64,000 nucleotides of DNA from an uncultured Gammaproteobacteria bacterium (GTDB taxonomy: Bacteria > Pseudomonadota > Gammaproteobacteria > Arenicellales > JAANXG01): NCBI GenBank assembly GCA_947259705.1, contig CAMYNL010000010.1, positions 28,147 through 92,146 of the forward strand. The letters run 5' to 3'. Of this stretch, positions 17,492 to 26,539 are shown piece by piece. A program made the translations under genes and the position numbers. The notes below the pieces were generated by a model, which made no database searches, had not been told where the DNA came from, and saw only the letters and a program-made list of their open reading frames with translations. Within the stretch, counting starts at the first letter, position 1. Every line of letters begins with the position of its first letter.

Positions 17492-17908
17492 TCATTTGAA
17501 AAAGGAGACCGCGCTGCGCGAAGAGGTCACCACTTCGTCCGCGCAGTTCTGTCGCGCACCCATCGCATCCTCGCAACTGATCACATCATTCATGAGTACC
17601 CGCCCGATGCGGTCGCAGGTCACGTCGGTTATCTCGAACAACTTCACACTGGTTTTGTCCTTTGCCAGTGGTCCGCCCTCCACCGCCAGCCGCTTGATGA
17701 TCACTCCGTCGTTGCCGAACATGACCAGGTCGAGCTTCAGTGAACGGTATTCCGTCTGTGTCCTGTTTTCGAACACCAGGTAGGCGCGGCACGCCGCTTC
17801 GGCCGGCTCGAGCTTATTCAGTTCGATGCCAAGCTCGCCGTCGGCGGCGGATACCGGCTGACACAAGGTACTTAGGAAACCCATGCAATATGCAAATCGC
17901 TTTATCAT
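17492..17908 (-). CDS. Small exported protein heading the tonB operon
   Basis: 138 residues from the ATG at 17908, chosen because MIKRFAYCMGFLSTLCQPVSA is a good signal peptide. The mature protein has four cysteines (EAACRAYLVFENRT, VTCDRIG, ISCEDAMG, RQNCADEV), probably two disulfides, and a beta-rich fold (YRSLKLDLVMFGNDGVIIKRLAVEGG). It is 35 bp upstream of exbB on the same strand, so a periplasmic role linked to TonB-dependent transport is likely. No named family is recognised with certainty. Confidence 0.75.
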   Translation of the reverse strand: MIKRFAYCMGFLSTLCQPVSAADGELGIELNKLEPAEAACRAYLVFENRTQTEYRSLKLDLVMFGNDGVIIKRLAVEGGPLAKDKTSVKLFEITDVTCDRIGRVLMNDVISCEDAMGARQNCADEVVTSSRSAVSFFK

Positions 17909-18316
17909 GTCCGTCCCGTCACGCATTGAGTCGGCACTGTCGCGCTCCACCGGTCCTGCCGCCGACGCCCCAGGCGCCTGCGATGTAGGGCACCGGGATG
18001 AACAATTTACTATATGAGCAAAGAGAAAGCGAAGTATTGCGCAGGTTGCGGCCAGCGGGCGAGTACGGCGTGGCCCACGCCGCCACTGGCCGTGCCGCAC
18101 CGGGCATCGGGCGGGTGGATTCACTTGGCACTGTTCGCGCTGGTGCTCCGTCAAGCCGCGCAGCGATCGCCGGGCACCGCCCCTGCTTGCGGCAAATATA
18201 TCCGGCCACCACGGGTTAAGCGCATGTTTCGAGATGCCGATTGTGGGCGTAGAATGCAACCGACCGCAAAGCTGGCGGCGGAAAAGTTACCTGGAAAACT
18301 CTGGAGGAAAACATTT
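17909..18316. other. Divergent intergenic region with a possible relic zinc-ribbon frame
   Basis: 408 bp between the tonB-operon leader gene and the dienelactone hydrolase gene. From an ATG at 18014 the hydrolase frame is open and reads MSKEKAKYCAGCGQRAS, then a hydrophobic WIHLALFALVL. That looks like the beginning of a small zinc-ribbon membrane protein, but only one CxxC pair remains. It may be the relic of a separate small gene; a fused N-terminus for the hydrolase is less likely because a strong ribosome site precedes 18317. Confidence 0.35.
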
Positions 18317-19048
18317 ATGGGCAGCATCAAGGAGCGGCTCATCGAATACGATGTCGGCGGCATCACCATGAAGAGCTATCTTGCCTGGGATGACGAGCTG
18401 GAAGGCAGGTGCCCCGGCGTACTGGTGTGCCCGGAGTGGTGGGGCCTGGACGACTACATCCGTGGCCGTGCCCGGCAACTGGCGCAGCTCGGTTACGTGG
18501 CCTTGGGGGTGGACATGTATGGCGGGGGCAGGACCGCAGACAATCCCGACGACGCCGGCAATGCCATGAATGCCGTGCTCTCCGACATGGACACCGGTCG
18601 CGCCCGCCTGGAGGCCGCCAAGCGGGCCCTGGAATCGCTGCCGCAGACGGACGGCTCGCGCATCGCCGCCATCGGTTACTGTTTCGGCGGCGCCGTGGCG
18701 TTGCACGGCGCTCGCTGGGGCCTGGATCTGAAGGCAGTGGTCAGTTTTCACGGCGCCCTGGACTCCCAGTACAAACCGGCTCGCGGTGAGGTCAAGGCCA
18801 AGATTCTCGTCTGCCACGGCGGCGCCGACGTGCTGGTACCGGAGCAATCCGTGCAGGCCTTCAAGGCAGAGATGGATGAGGCCGGGGCCGATTACGAGTT
18901 CATCGCCTACCCCGGCGCGCTGCACGGATTCACCAACCCGGAGGCCACCGGCCGGGCCGAAAAGTACGGTCTGCCCCTGGGTTACGACGCCGATACCGAC
19001 GCCAGGTCCTGGGACGCCATGCGGGAACTTTTCGACCGCGCTTTGTAA
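18317..19048 (+). CDS. Dienelactone hydrolase family protein
   Basis: 243 residues. The start follows CTGGAGGAA with 7-bp spacing, a strong Shine-Dalgarno sequence. The alpha/beta hydrolase triad is visible: nucleophile cysteine in GYCFGGAV (residues about 117-124), aspartate in CHGGADVLVP and histidine in PGALHGFTNP. The oxyanion region is CPEWWGLDDYIRGRARQLA. This class opens enol-lactones such as dienelactone or related esters in the cytoplasm. Nothing in the neighbourhood belongs to aromatic degradation, so a general esterase role is equally possible. It converges with msrB. Confidence 0.9.
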   Translation: MGSIKERLIEYDVGGITMKSYLAWDDELEGRCPGVLVCPEWWGLDDYIRGRARQLAQLGYVALGVDMYGGGRTADNPDDAGNAMNAVLSDMDTGRARLEAAKRALESLPQTDGSRIAAIGYCFGGAVALHGARWGLDLKAVVSFHGALDSQYKPARGEVKAKILVCHGGADVLVPEQSVQAFKAEMDEAGADYEFIAYPGALHGFTNPEATGRAEKYGLPLGYDADTDARSWDAMRELFDRAL

Positions 19049-19084
19049 AGGCCCGCGTTCCGGTTCATCCAGCGAAGTGAATGC

Positions 19085-19579
19085 TCAGGCCTCGTCGGGG
19101 AGGAATTTAAGGACCACACCGTTGTTGCAGTAACGCAGTCCGGTCGGCTGCGGGCCGTCATTGAACACGTGACCGTGATGGCCGCCGCAGCGGGCGCAGT
19201 GGTACTCGGTGCGCGGCAGAATCAGCTTGAAGTCACGCCTGGTATTCACCGCGCCCTCCAGCACATCGTAGAAGCTGGGCCAGCCGGTGCCGCTGTCGTA
19301 CTTGGTGTCTGAACTGAACAGCGGGTTGTCACAACCCGCGCACAAATAGGTGCCCTGCCGCTTCTCTTCGTTCAACGGGCTGGTCCACGGCCGCTCGGTG
19401 CCTTGGTCGCGCAGCACTTCGTACTGGGCGGGCGTCAGCAGACGCCGCCACTCCTCATCGCTGCGAACGATACCGTCTGTGTTCATGGAATGCTCCTGCG
19501 CACCGGCTGTTACGCGATTATAAATCAGCGGAGCGAAGGCCAGCCCCGTCAGGGTCAGTGTGAATCGACGTCGGTTCAT
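19085..19579 (-). CDS. msrB: Exported peptide-methionine (R)-S-oxide reductase
   Basis: 164 residues. The N-terminus MNRRRFTLTLTGLAFAP resembles a twin-arginine (Tat) signal, so the enzyme probably folds in the cytoplasm with zinc and is exported. Zinc ligands are the CAGC and CARC pairs; the catalytic cysteine lies in GLRYCNNGVVLKF, and GTGWPSFYD is the substrate loop. It reduces the R-epimer of methionine sulfoxide in proteins. It follows msrA by 62 bp on the same strand, downstream of the bufferin genes, indicating a periplasmic protein-repair role. Confidence 0.92.
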   Translation of the reverse strand: MNRRRFTLTLTGLAFAPLIYNRVTAGAQEHSMNTDGIVRSDEEWRRLLTPAQYEVLRDQGTERPWTSPLNEEKRQGTYLCAGCDNPLFSSDTKYDSGTGWPSFYDVLEGAVNTRRDFKLILPRTEYHCARCGGHHGHVFNDGPQPTGLRYCNNGVVLKFLPDEA

Positions 19580-19641
19580 GGTTAGGTTGCTCCACAAATG
19601 CTGTTGGCGTACTGCGTAGGATCAGTTGAATAACTCGCCGC

Positions 19642-20274
19642 TCAGTGCCGCGTACCCGCGCGCTGCTTGCCCCATAGCGCCTGCAGACGCTTGTCGCGTC
19701 CGCAGCCGTGACGATAGAACTTGTAGCGGAATGGATTTCGCTGATAGTAGTCCTGGTGGTAGTCCTCCGCGGGATAAAAGACGGTGACCGCGGTGATTTC
19801 GGTGACAATGGGCTGGTCGAGGACCCGGCTGGCATCGAGCCGGCCCCGGGACGCCTCCGCCAAACGTTTCTGTTCCTCGTCGTGATAGAAGATCCCGGTG
19901 CGGTACTGGTCGCCACGATCGCAGAACTGCCCCTTTGCATCCAGCGGGTCGATATTGCGCCAGAACACCTCCAGCAGCGTCTCGTAGCCCACCCTGGCCG
20001 GATCGTACACGACCTGCACCGCCTCGGTGTGGCCAGTGCCTCCTGCCGACACCTGTTTGTAGTTCGGAGCGGGTACATGCCCACCGGTATACCCGGAGGT
20101 GGTGGAGATCACGCCATCCAGTGCGTCAAAGGGCGGCTCCATGCACCAGAAGCAGCCGCCCGCAAAGGTCGCGGTGGCGGGCTGCTGGTCGGCCGCCAGG
20201 GCGGGGCCCGCGCAGCACGCCGCCAGGGCCAGAGTAGTTACCAGTCGTTTCATGTTGGATATCTCACATTTCAT
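19642..20274 (-). CDS. msrA: Exported peptide-methionine (S)-S-oxide reductase
   Basis: 210 residues from ATG 20274, which overlaps the bufC stop by three bases (ATGA); ATG 20253 (MKRLVTTLALAACCAG...) is an alternative. A signal peptide ending ALA is present. The catalytic motif GCFWC is at about residues 40-44, followed by SGYTGGHVPAPNYKQVSAGGTGHTEAVQVVYDP and the DQYRTGIF segment. It repairs the S-epimer of methionine sulfoxide in the periplasm. The translational coupling to bufC makes it part of the bufferin operon. Confidence 0.93.
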   Translation of the reverse strand: MKCEISNMKRLVTTLALAACCAGPALAADQQPATATFAGGCFWCMEPPFDALDGVISTTSGYTGGHVPAPNYKQVSAGGTGHTEAVQVVYDPARVGYETLLEVFWRNIDPLDAKGQFCDRGDQYRTGIFYHDEEQKRLAEASRGRLDASRVLDQPIVTEITAVTVFYPAEDYHQDYYQRNPFRYKFYRHGCGRDKRLQALWGKQRAGTRH

Positions 20275-21041
20275 GTCGTCAATTCGCTCACCAGTCCGTG
20301 GGACAGCCAGGTTTTGAGGAAACCGGCCGCCCGCAGCGCCAGGCTCCCGGCAGGTATTCCCGACGCCGCAAGACCTTCGCACAGGGCGGCGAACGTGGCG
20401 CCGGAAGCCACCGCCCCCAGCGCCGCGCGCTCGTCCGCTTGCAGGGAGCGGTAGCGCGTTACCAGCCCGTCTCGCCATATCAGACAGGAGCCGGGCCGGG
20501 CCAGCGTTCGGTGGGCGGGAACCGGATGCGCTGCTTTCACAGACCGCCAGATGTTCAGTGTGTTCCATGAAAGCATCTGAATACGCACTGACGGATGCAG
20601 CCGAAGCCGCACCGCCGGCCAGTCAGGGGCCGGGATCGCGCCGGCAGCCTGCGGTGCAACCACGGGCGCGTCGCGGGCATCGAAGGCGGCGGCCAGCTTC
20701 CATTCGAAAGCGGCAAGTTCCGCGAGATGGCCGCGACCGTTGCGGCGCAGAAAAGCCGGCAGCCGACGGCCGAACCAGCGCAGGGAATAATGCGTGGAAG
20801 GACTGGCCTGTAGATAGCTGTGGCACAGCTCGCGGAACGGCTCTTCGCCCAGCACCGCTTGCAGCACCGCATAATCCGTGCCCAGCGCCTCCACCAGCCG
20901 GGCGCGGTAGGCATGAGCGTAGATCGCCAGACGCTGGTCGCGCCCCGGGCCCCGGGATACGTCGATGTAATGCTCGATGCCGGGATGGTTCGACATGACA
21001 TGGCGCCGGAACGCCGCCTGCAGTTCGCTCAGACCCGGCAT
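20271..21041 (-). CDS. bufC: BufC/HvfC-family protein (DUF2063)
   Basis: 256 residues from ATG 21041, beginning [15 protein letters not shown]. The N-terminal DUF2063 domain is recognisable ([44 protein letters not shown]). In characterised bufferin and MNIO systems this protein is the partner that presents the precursor peptide to the iron enzyme. It overlaps bufB by 13 bp and msrA by three bases. A role as peptide-recognition subunit follows from family knowledge and gene order. Confidence 0.88.
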   Translation of the reverse strand: MPGLSELQAAFRRHVMSNHPGIEHYIDVSRGPGRDQRLAIYAHAYRARLVEALGTDYAVLQAVLGEEPFRELCHSYLQASPSTHYSLRWFGRRLPAFLRRNGRGHLAELAAFEWKLAAAFDARDAPVVAPQAAGAIPAPDWPAVRLRLHPSVRIQMLSWNTLNIWRSVKAAHPVPAHRTLARPGSCLIWRDGLVTRYRSLQADERAALGAVASGATFAALCEGLAASGIPAGSLALRAAGFLKTWLSHGLVSELTT

Positions 21042-21910
21042 CGGCGATTCTCCAGCACCCGGAACCCGATGCGGCGCGCCTGTTCCACTTCGCTCACGAG
21101 TTCGGTGAGTGGCGGCAGCCTGTCGTCCCGCTCGATGAGCGTGGAGACCGGGCCGAAGTGAGCCAATGCCTTGGCGTACAGCTCCCACACCGGCGCCACC
21201 ACGGGATGGTCGTGGGTGTCGATGATGAAATCCCCATAGTCCGTATGGCCCGCCAGGTGGAATTGCTGGACACGCTCCGCCGGTAAGCCGTAGACGTATT
21301 CCTGCGGTGAGAAACCATGATTGACCGCGCTGACGTAAATATTGTTGATATCCAGCAGAATCAGGCAGTCCGCCTCCTGCGCCACCGCGCCCAGGAACTC
21401 CCACTCGCTCATCTCCGAGCCGCGGTAGCTGACATAGCTGGACACATTCTCCAGCAGGATCCGGCGGCCAAGGTAATCCTGCACCCGGCGCACCCGCTCC
21501 GCCACGTGTTTCACCGCCTCGGAGGTGTGGGGCAGCGGCATCAGGTCATGCAGATTACGTCCGGCCTGCCCGGTCCAGCACAGATGGTCCGATATCCATG
21601 CCGGCTGCACCCGGTCGGCCAGTGCTTTCAGGTCCTTGAGGTATGCCAGGTCCAGGGGGTCGGTGCCGCCCACGGAGAGCGAGACGCCGTGCATCACCAG
21701 CGGATAGCGCTCGCTGAACCGTTCCAGGTAATGCAGCGGCTTGCCGCCCTGCACCATGTAGTTTTCCGACAGGATCTCGAACCAGTCCACCTCCGGGTCC
21801 GCGTCCAGGATGTCCTGGTAATGCTCCGGTCGCAGGCCCAGGCCGTAGCCCAGCCAGGGCATCGCCCCCGTGTCCAGGTCGAGATCCACTGCCGCGGCGG
21901 GTGCGTTCAA
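21029..21910 (-). CDS. bufB: MNIO-class bufferin maturation enzyme (DUF692)
   Basis: 293 residues, TTG start after GAGGACAAGGA. Family hallmarks of the multinuclear non-heme iron oxidative enzymes are all seen: [10 protein letters not shown] (H74), WISDHL (D108, H109), LLENVSSY (E154), [15 protein letters not shown] (D187, H198), FHLAGH (H218, H222) and DTHDHPV (D231, H233, H235). These residues bind a two- or three-iron centre that modifies cysteines of the precursor peptide, in bufferins to thiooxazoles. The bufA2 precursor is 70 bp upstream and bufC overlaps downstream. Confidence 0.92.
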   Translation of the reverse strand: MNAPAAAVDLDLDTGAMPWLGYGLGLRPEHYQDILDADPEVDWFEILSENYMVQGGKPLHYLERFSERYPLVMHGVSLSVGGTDPLDLAYLKDLKALADRVQPAWISDHLCWTGQAGRNLHDLMPLPHTSEAVKHVAERVRRVQDYLGRRILLENVSSYVSYRGSEMSEWEFLGAVAQEADCLILLDINNIYVSAVNHGFSPQEYVYGLPAERVQQFHLAGHTDYGDFIIDTHDHPVVAPVWELYAKALAHFGPVSTLIERDDRLPPLTELVSEVEQARRIGFRVLENRRCRV

Positions 21911-21944
21911 TTCCTTGTCCTCATTGCGAGTCGGGATCGGAAAA

Positions 21945-21966
21945 GGGGGCGGGCTTGGCCGCCCCC
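21945..21966 (-). terminator. Hairpin with U-tract between bufA2 and bufB
   Basis: Perfect 8-bp stem GGGGGCGG / CCGCCCCC with a 6-base loop, followed on the minus strand by TTTT. It lies in the 70-bp gap after the bufA2 stop. As a partial intrinsic terminator it would let much more bufA2 than bufB mRNA accumulate, as expected for a peptide and its modifying enzyme. The U-tract is short, so read-through should be substantial. Confidence 0.6.
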
Positions 21967-21980
21967 GGTCTGTCCGTAGT

Positions 21981-22232
21981 CTATTCGCCGACCTCGCCGC
22001 CGATGGCGTCGCAGGCCTTCTTGCTCATGCTGACGAATCCCTGGCCCTTGCAGGCCGCCTGGCCCTTGCAGGCGTTACCGGCGGTCTTGCACTCGTTGTG
22101 GCCCTTGCACTTGTTCACGCCGTAGCACTGGACATTGGCGTCCTGGGCGGCGGCGGCGGTGATGGGCGCGCTGGCGAAGGCGCTGGCGGCGGCCAGGGCC
22201 AGGGCGATTCCCGTGGACTTTGTCATGTTCAT
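21981..22232 (-). CDS. bufA2: Bufferin-type metallophore precursor BufA2
   Basis: 83-residue exported peptide. The signal peptide ([20 protein letters not shown]) is followed by a cysteine-rich core with C36, C42, C48, C55, C61 and C74 in the pattern [13 protein letters not shown]...[13 protein letters not shown]. The repeated CKG units and QGFVS end define the BufA2 type of bufferin. These peptides, after modification by the MNIO enzyme, bind copper in the periplasm. A clear CGGAGA ribosome site precedes the ATG. It is the first gene of the buf operon, 106 bp below a sensor kinase gene. Confidence 0.9.
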   Translation of the reverse strand: MNMTKSTGIALALAAASAFASAPITAAAAQDANVQCYGVNKCKGHNECKTAGNACKGQAACKGQGFVSMSKKACDAIGGEVGE

Positions 22233-22338
22233 TGGCTGTCTCCGTTGGATGTTTGATGATGTCGTGGAACCCCGGGCTGTGATCCCGGGCACCGCGGAGA
22301 AGACTACGAACGCCGCGTAAAGAAGAGATAACGGAAGC

Positions 22339-23433
22339 TTAAAGATTCGGTAAAGACGGCGTCCCCGGTCGGACAGGAAGGGTGAACCATATCGTCGTCC
22401 TGCCGTCCGCGCTCGCCGCCCCGACGGTGCCGTGATGGGCGACGACCAGCTCCTTGACGATGGAGAGTCCGATCCCGGCGCCGCCCTGGTCCCGCGATCG
22501 CGACTTGTCGGCACGGTAGAAGCGCTCGAAAATGAACGGCACATCAGCTGCGGCAATGCCCTCGCCGCTGTTGCTGAAGCTGACGCGTATCCCCTCCTCC
22601 ACATGCTCCGCCGTTATGTCGATGGTGCTACCTGGCGGCGCATATCGCACGGCGTTGTCGATCAGGTTGCGTACCGCCTGCAGCAGCTTGTCGTGGTCCG
22701 CCTCCACCATCTCCGTACCAGCCGTGAACCGCACAGCCACCTTCAGGTCCTTGTTCTCGAGTCGCAGGCGCTCGAGCTCCAGCACCTCATCCACGAGGTC
22801 CCGCAGCGATACCTGCCTAAAATTCAGGTCCATGGCGGCCGCATCCGCACGCGCCAGGGAAAGCAGATCCTCCGACAGCTTTACCAACCGCAGGATCTCC
22901 GAATGCAGAATATCGAAGGTTTCGGCCGAAGGCGGGATGACGCCGTCATGAAGGGCCTCCAGGTAGCCGCGGATATTGGTGAGCGGAGTGCGCAGCTCAT
23001 GGGCGACGTCGGCAACCATTGTCTTGCGCAATTGCTCGATCCGGTTCAGGCTGTCGGCCATGTGGTTGAAGGCCGCCCCCAGGCGCCCGACCTCGTCGCC
23101 AGAGGTCACCCGCACCCGTGCCTGGTAGTCCCCGGCTGAGAGTTTCTTCGTTACTTCCATCATCTCCGACAGGGGCTGCAGGACCCTGCGGGTCAGCAGA
23201 AAGCTCAGCGCTGCGGCGATCGCCAGGGCGCACAGGATCGCCCACAGCAGGTAACGGTGGATGGCGTTCAGGAACATCCCGTGCGCCTCGTCGGGAGAGA
23301 TGTGGTACTCGTCCATCAGCACCGTGAAATAGTCCGCCGCGAGGTAGTCGATGGCGAGCCAGAGGATGACAACCACCCCCGCAATGACCAGGATGTTGAT
23401 CGCCAGCAGTTTGAGCAGCAGCCGGTTATGCAC
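22339..23433 (-). CDS. Sensor histidine kinase of a two-component pair
   Basis: 364 residues: helix 1 at 9-29, a short periplasmic loop of about 30 residues ([25 protein letters not shown]), helix 2 at 61-80, HAMP to about 133, phospho-histidine H145 in [17 protein letters not shown], then an ATPase domain ([34 protein letters not shown]). The sensor loop is small and contains three histidines and two methionines, which could bind metal. It lies 14 bp after its response regulator and just upstream of bufA2, so it is a plausible regulator of the bufferin operon. General type BaeS/CreC. Confidence 0.9.
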   Translation of the reverse strand: MHNRLLLKLLAINILVIAGVVVILWLAIDYLAADYFTVLMDEYHISPDEAHGMFLNAIHRYLLWAILCALAIAAALSFLLTRRVLQPLSEMMEVTKKLSAGDYQARVRVTSGDEVGRLGAAFNHMADSLNRIEQLRKTMVADVAHELRTPLTNIRGYLEALHDGVIPPSAETFDILHSEILRLVKLSEDLLSLARADAAAMDLNFRQVSLRDLVDEVLELERLRLENKDLKVAVRFTAGTEMVEADHDKLLQAVRNLIDNAVRYAPPGSTIDITAEHVEEGIRVSFSNSGEGIAAADVPFIFERFYRADKSRSRDQGGAGIGLSIVKELVVAHHGTVGAASADGRTTIWFTLPVRPGTPSLPNL

Positions 23434-23447
23434 GCTCCGTACTCCGT

Positions 23448-24143
23448 CTAGCGCCGGTCGGCGAAGCGGTAACCGGTGCCGCGCACGGTAAGAATGAGGC
23501 GGGGATTGGTGGGATCCGCCTCGATCTTGCGGCGCAGCTTTCCGATGTGCACGTCGATCACGCGGTCCACCACTACCTGCCCGCGAAGCTGCAGGTGGTT
23601 CAGCAGCTGTTCGCGGGAGAAAGCCCGGCCCGGGAAACTCATGAAGATATGCAACAGCCGGTACTCAGAGGGTGTCAGCGCCAATGGGCGGTCGTGCAGG
23701 GTCACCAGCTGCTTGTCCGGATCCAGCAGCAGGCCGTCCTGAGCCAGCACCTGCTGGCCGGCCTGCCCCGCTGACTCGGTGCGCCGCAGTATGGCCTTGA
23801 CACGTTCCACCAGTTCGCGCGGACTGAAAGGCTTGACCACGTAGTCATCCGCGGCCAGGGCGAATCCGAGCACACGGTCGACCTCCTCACCCCGCGCCGT
23901 CAGCATCAGGATGGGCACGTTGGAATGGCTCCTGATCTCCTTGCATACCGCCCAGCCGTCGAGCCTTGGCAGCATCAGGTCCAGGATGACGAATCGTGGC
24001 CGGCACTGGCGTTCCAGCCGCAGCGCCTGTTCGCCGTCATGCGCGGTGACGGTCGGGAAGCCTTCGCGCTCCAGGTAGGTCTGCACCAGTGACGCGATGT
24101 TCTTGTCGTCCTCTACGATCAGTATGGGGCCCGCTGTGCCCAA
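23448..24143 (-). CDS. OmpR-family response regulator
   Basis: 231 residues: receiver with VEDDKN acidic pocket and D55 (VILDLMLPRLDGW), then a winged-helix domain (ALTPSEYRLLHIFMSFPGRAFSREQLLNHL, VVDRVIDVHIGKLRRKIEAD, GTGYRFADRR). It is the first gene of the TCS-buf-msr strand. Gene order suggests it may activate the bufferin genes in response to metal or oxidative stress; no binding repeat was resolved by eye. Confidence 0.9.
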   Translation of the reverse strand: MGTAGPILIVEDDKNIASLVQTYLEREGFPTVTAHDGEQALRLERQCRPRFVILDLMLPRLDGWAVCKEIRSHSNVPILMLTARGEEVDRVLGFALAADDYVVKPFSPRELVERVKAILRRTESAGQAGQQVLAQDGLLLDPDKQLVTLHDRPLALTPSEYRLLHIFMSFPGRAFSREQLLNHLQLRGQVVVDRVIDVHIGKLRRKIEADPTNPRLILTVRGTGYRFADRR

Positions 24144-24350
24144 GCTGCTCTCTCCCGTGTGGGTTCACCGGCCGCGGCGATACCGACCTCACGGCGGTTG
24201 CGTGCAGCAGTCATGATCGCAGGTATTCAGGACCGCAGCCGCGATCGTCGCCTACCTGCGCCATGCACCGCCACTTCGACGCGACGGCCGCCGGGTCGGA
24301 ACATGCAGCCAGACAGGACGATGTGACAACCCCGAAATGGGATTCGTTCC

Positions 24351-26291
24351 TCATCGCCCCGGACCCGCTCCTTGCCGTGAGTGGATGCCGTGATACTTAC
24401 CCCTGCCCAGACGCAACTGGTTCAGCGTTGCCTCCAGCGATGGTTCCGGCACCGAGAGCAGCAGCTCCCGGTCGGCGATCTCCAGCAGCCCGATCAGGCC
24501 GTTGGCCGCATGACAGACGGCGTCGGTCCTCACCGACTCCTCCCTGGGGTTGCGCATCAGGCCGCCCATGGCGTTCTCGGGCCGCGGTATATGGAAGCTG
24601 TTTGCCTCGGCATAGGTGTTCTGAATCAGCCAGCGGCTGGCCAGCACCACCGAATCCCGGTACCGGTCGCAGTCGGGTCGGCTCAGGATGATGCAACGGC
24701 GATAGATCTCCACCATCACCTCGTTGATCCACGCATTGCCGCTGGTGGCACTGGTATCGCTGAAGCGGCCATGATTGTAGATGTCTGTTTCGTCTCTTGC
24801 CTGTCGCGCCAGCATCGCATCCGCCGAGCGGAACACGACCCCGAGATTGCTGTCATCCTCAGCGGCACGGGCATAATCAAGCAGCGCCATCGCCACCCAA
24901 CTGGTGGTGATGGTGCCGACCTTACCCCGCACTTCGTCGACCAGGAGCGCACCCTCCTCCTCAATGGTCTGCATCAGCCGATGCGCAATGCTGGTGGCGC
25001 CCGTGAGGTAGCGTTGCGCCTGTGTTACCTGGTATAGACGCGACAACGCGGAGAGCACCTGGCTGTTATAGAACAGCGAAAAGCGCCCGGGCGGGGTGGC
25101 GGTCCCCGACCCCGTATCCGCCTCCGAGGGCAAGGTACCGTCAGGGCGCTGCATCCCCAGCAGCCAGTTCCCGGCCTGCACGGCGGCGTCCAGGTATTTA
25201 TCGTCATCAACTCTGAGATAGAGTTCCAGCAGGGTGAATATAGTCTTCGCCGTGGTCCCTACCGGGAAGCGCTTTTCCTTCTCCTGGCTGCCCGGGTGGT
25301 AGGCATAGTGAAAAGCCCCCGCATTGTCACCCGCGCTCTGCTGCATAAAGAGGATGAAATCCGCGATTGGCCGCACGCTGGCCTCCACGTCCTCGTCCCG
25401 CGACAGATCATTCGTCCGCAGCAGCGAGTACAGGCTCGAGGCCGTGTAGATGGTGCGCAGTTGTTGCTCGAAACGGTCCTCAAGCGCGTCATATTTCTTG
25501 GGGAACCCGTGCAGTCGCGGATGCTTGGCGCGCAGCAGGTAGCTTTTCGCCGCCTCCACCTGCGCCCTCACCCGCTTAGTGGTCAAGCGCCGCAGGGCGA
25601 CGATCTCCCCGACCAGTTCCATCCCCTTTCCATCATGCTCGATGATCGAGAGGCGCCGTCCGGGCGGATACTCGAAGCTGACCAGGAATCGCGCGCCCGG
25701 CAGAGAGTTGGGTTCGAGCACCGCACGACCCCGTCGGCGTATCGCGCGCCCAACCGCCTTGCTCAGCGCCTCGTCCAGATAACCACCGGCGGCGGCGCCG
25801 ACGCCGATCTTCCGGCCCCCGTAGAAGACCGATACGGAAAGCTGCCAGTGTCCGTCCCAGTGCCGTACCTCAGCGGGATGCTCGGCGCCCCCCGTCAGCG
25901 ATTGATTCGCCGCCGCACGCACAATACTCACCACCGCGTCCCTGAATGGGCCGAGTTCCGAGATCGCCGACGCCGTGACCGGTGAGCGGTCCGCGGCGGA
26001 CGGGCTCGACGGCGCGGCGGCCGCAATGGCGGCGAGCATGATGACCAGGGTGATGGCCGGGGCCGAGCCGGTCGAATTCGGCCCGCGGCCGCGCGGCCGG
26101 AACCGCGAGGCATGAGCGCCCACCCGCCGGAGGGCGTGTTGCCGCCACCCCACCAGGGAGTCGTCGACATCATCGACCTGTCGTCGAGGCACCGGCTGCG
26201 CCATAGTGTCTGACCGAAATCCCTCCATACGCATGTCGTGTGGCCGACGATAGGCTGTCGCCAACCTCGGGAGCCGCCGGGCAGGCGGCAA
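24351..26291 (-). CDS. Large exported protein, probable alpha/alpha-toroid, unknown function
   Basis: Up to 646 residues; the real start may be one of several ATGs (for example 26204), all before a signal-anchor helix (APAITLVIMLAAIAAAAPS). After it comes a domain with FYGGRKIGVGAAAGGYLDEALSKAVGRAI, loosely AMMECR1-like. A long helical domain follows with repeated hairpins (FTLLELYLRVDDDKYLDAAVQAGNWLLGMQRPDGTLPS, FYNSQVLSALSRLYQVTQAQRYL, ANGLIGLLEIADRELL) as in six-hairpin glycosidases, epimerases and lyases. Catalytic residues cannot be assigned. It is divergent from an N-formylglutamate-amidohydrolase-like gene. Confidence 0.7.
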   Translation of the reverse strand: MPPARRLPRLATAYRRPHDMRMEGFRSDTMAQPVPRRQVDDVDDSLVGWRQHALRRVGAHASRFRPRGRGPNSTGSAPAITLVIMLAAIAAAAPSSPSAADRSPVTASAISELGPFRDAVVSIVRAAANQSLTGGAEHPAEVRHWDGHWQLSVSVFYGGRKIGVGAAAGGYLDEALSKAVGRAIRRRGRAVLEPNSLPGARFLVSFEYPPGRRLSIIEHDGKGMELVGEIVALRRLTTKRVRAQVEAAKSYLLRAKHPRLHGFPKKYDALEDRFEQQLRTIYTASSLYSLLRTNDLSRDEDVEASVRPIADFILFMQQSAGDNAGAFHYAYHPGSQEKEKRFPVGTTAKTIFTLLELYLRVDDDKYLDAAVQAGNWLLGMQRPDGTLPSEADTGSGTATPPGRFSLFYNSQVLSALSRLYQVTQAQRYLTGATSIAHRLMQTIEEEGALLVDEVRGKVGTITTSWVAMALLDYARAAEDDSNLGVVFRSADAMLARQARDETDIYNHGRFSDTSATSGNAWINEVMVEIYRRCIILSRPDCDRYRDSVVLASRWLIQNTYAEANSFHIPRPENAMGGLMRNPREESVRTDAVCHAANGLIGLLEIADRELLLSVPEPSLEATLNQLRLGRGKYHGIHSRQGAGPGR

Positions 26292-26539
26292 TTTGTTTAT
26301 AGTACGTTATACCCATGGCAGGTCATACAGCCCAATACGGTCGCCTCCCGGTGGCGAAGGAAACCATTGCACATGACCGGAACTGCCTGACCGGACGCAC
26401 CCTCTGCGCCGCTCGCCAGCGTCCTCCATCGCCGTCGGCGGCGGACCGGCGCGCTCCTCCGGTAACCGACCGCGCCAGAACCAGCGTCAGCGATCGCACG
26501 ACCCGAGGTTTACGCAATAGGACAGCCTGGAAACGGTTC

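Noticed and set aside
18014..18316. N-terminal extension of the dienelactone hydrolase with a CxxC motif
   Set aside because: A strong ribosome site at 18302-18309 supports the start at 18317; the extension lacks a second metal-ligand pair. Noted only as a possible relic.
21990..22130. Short repeats that could suggest a CRISPR-like array
   Set aside because: They are codons of the Cys-Lys-Gly units of bufA2; no regular spacers.
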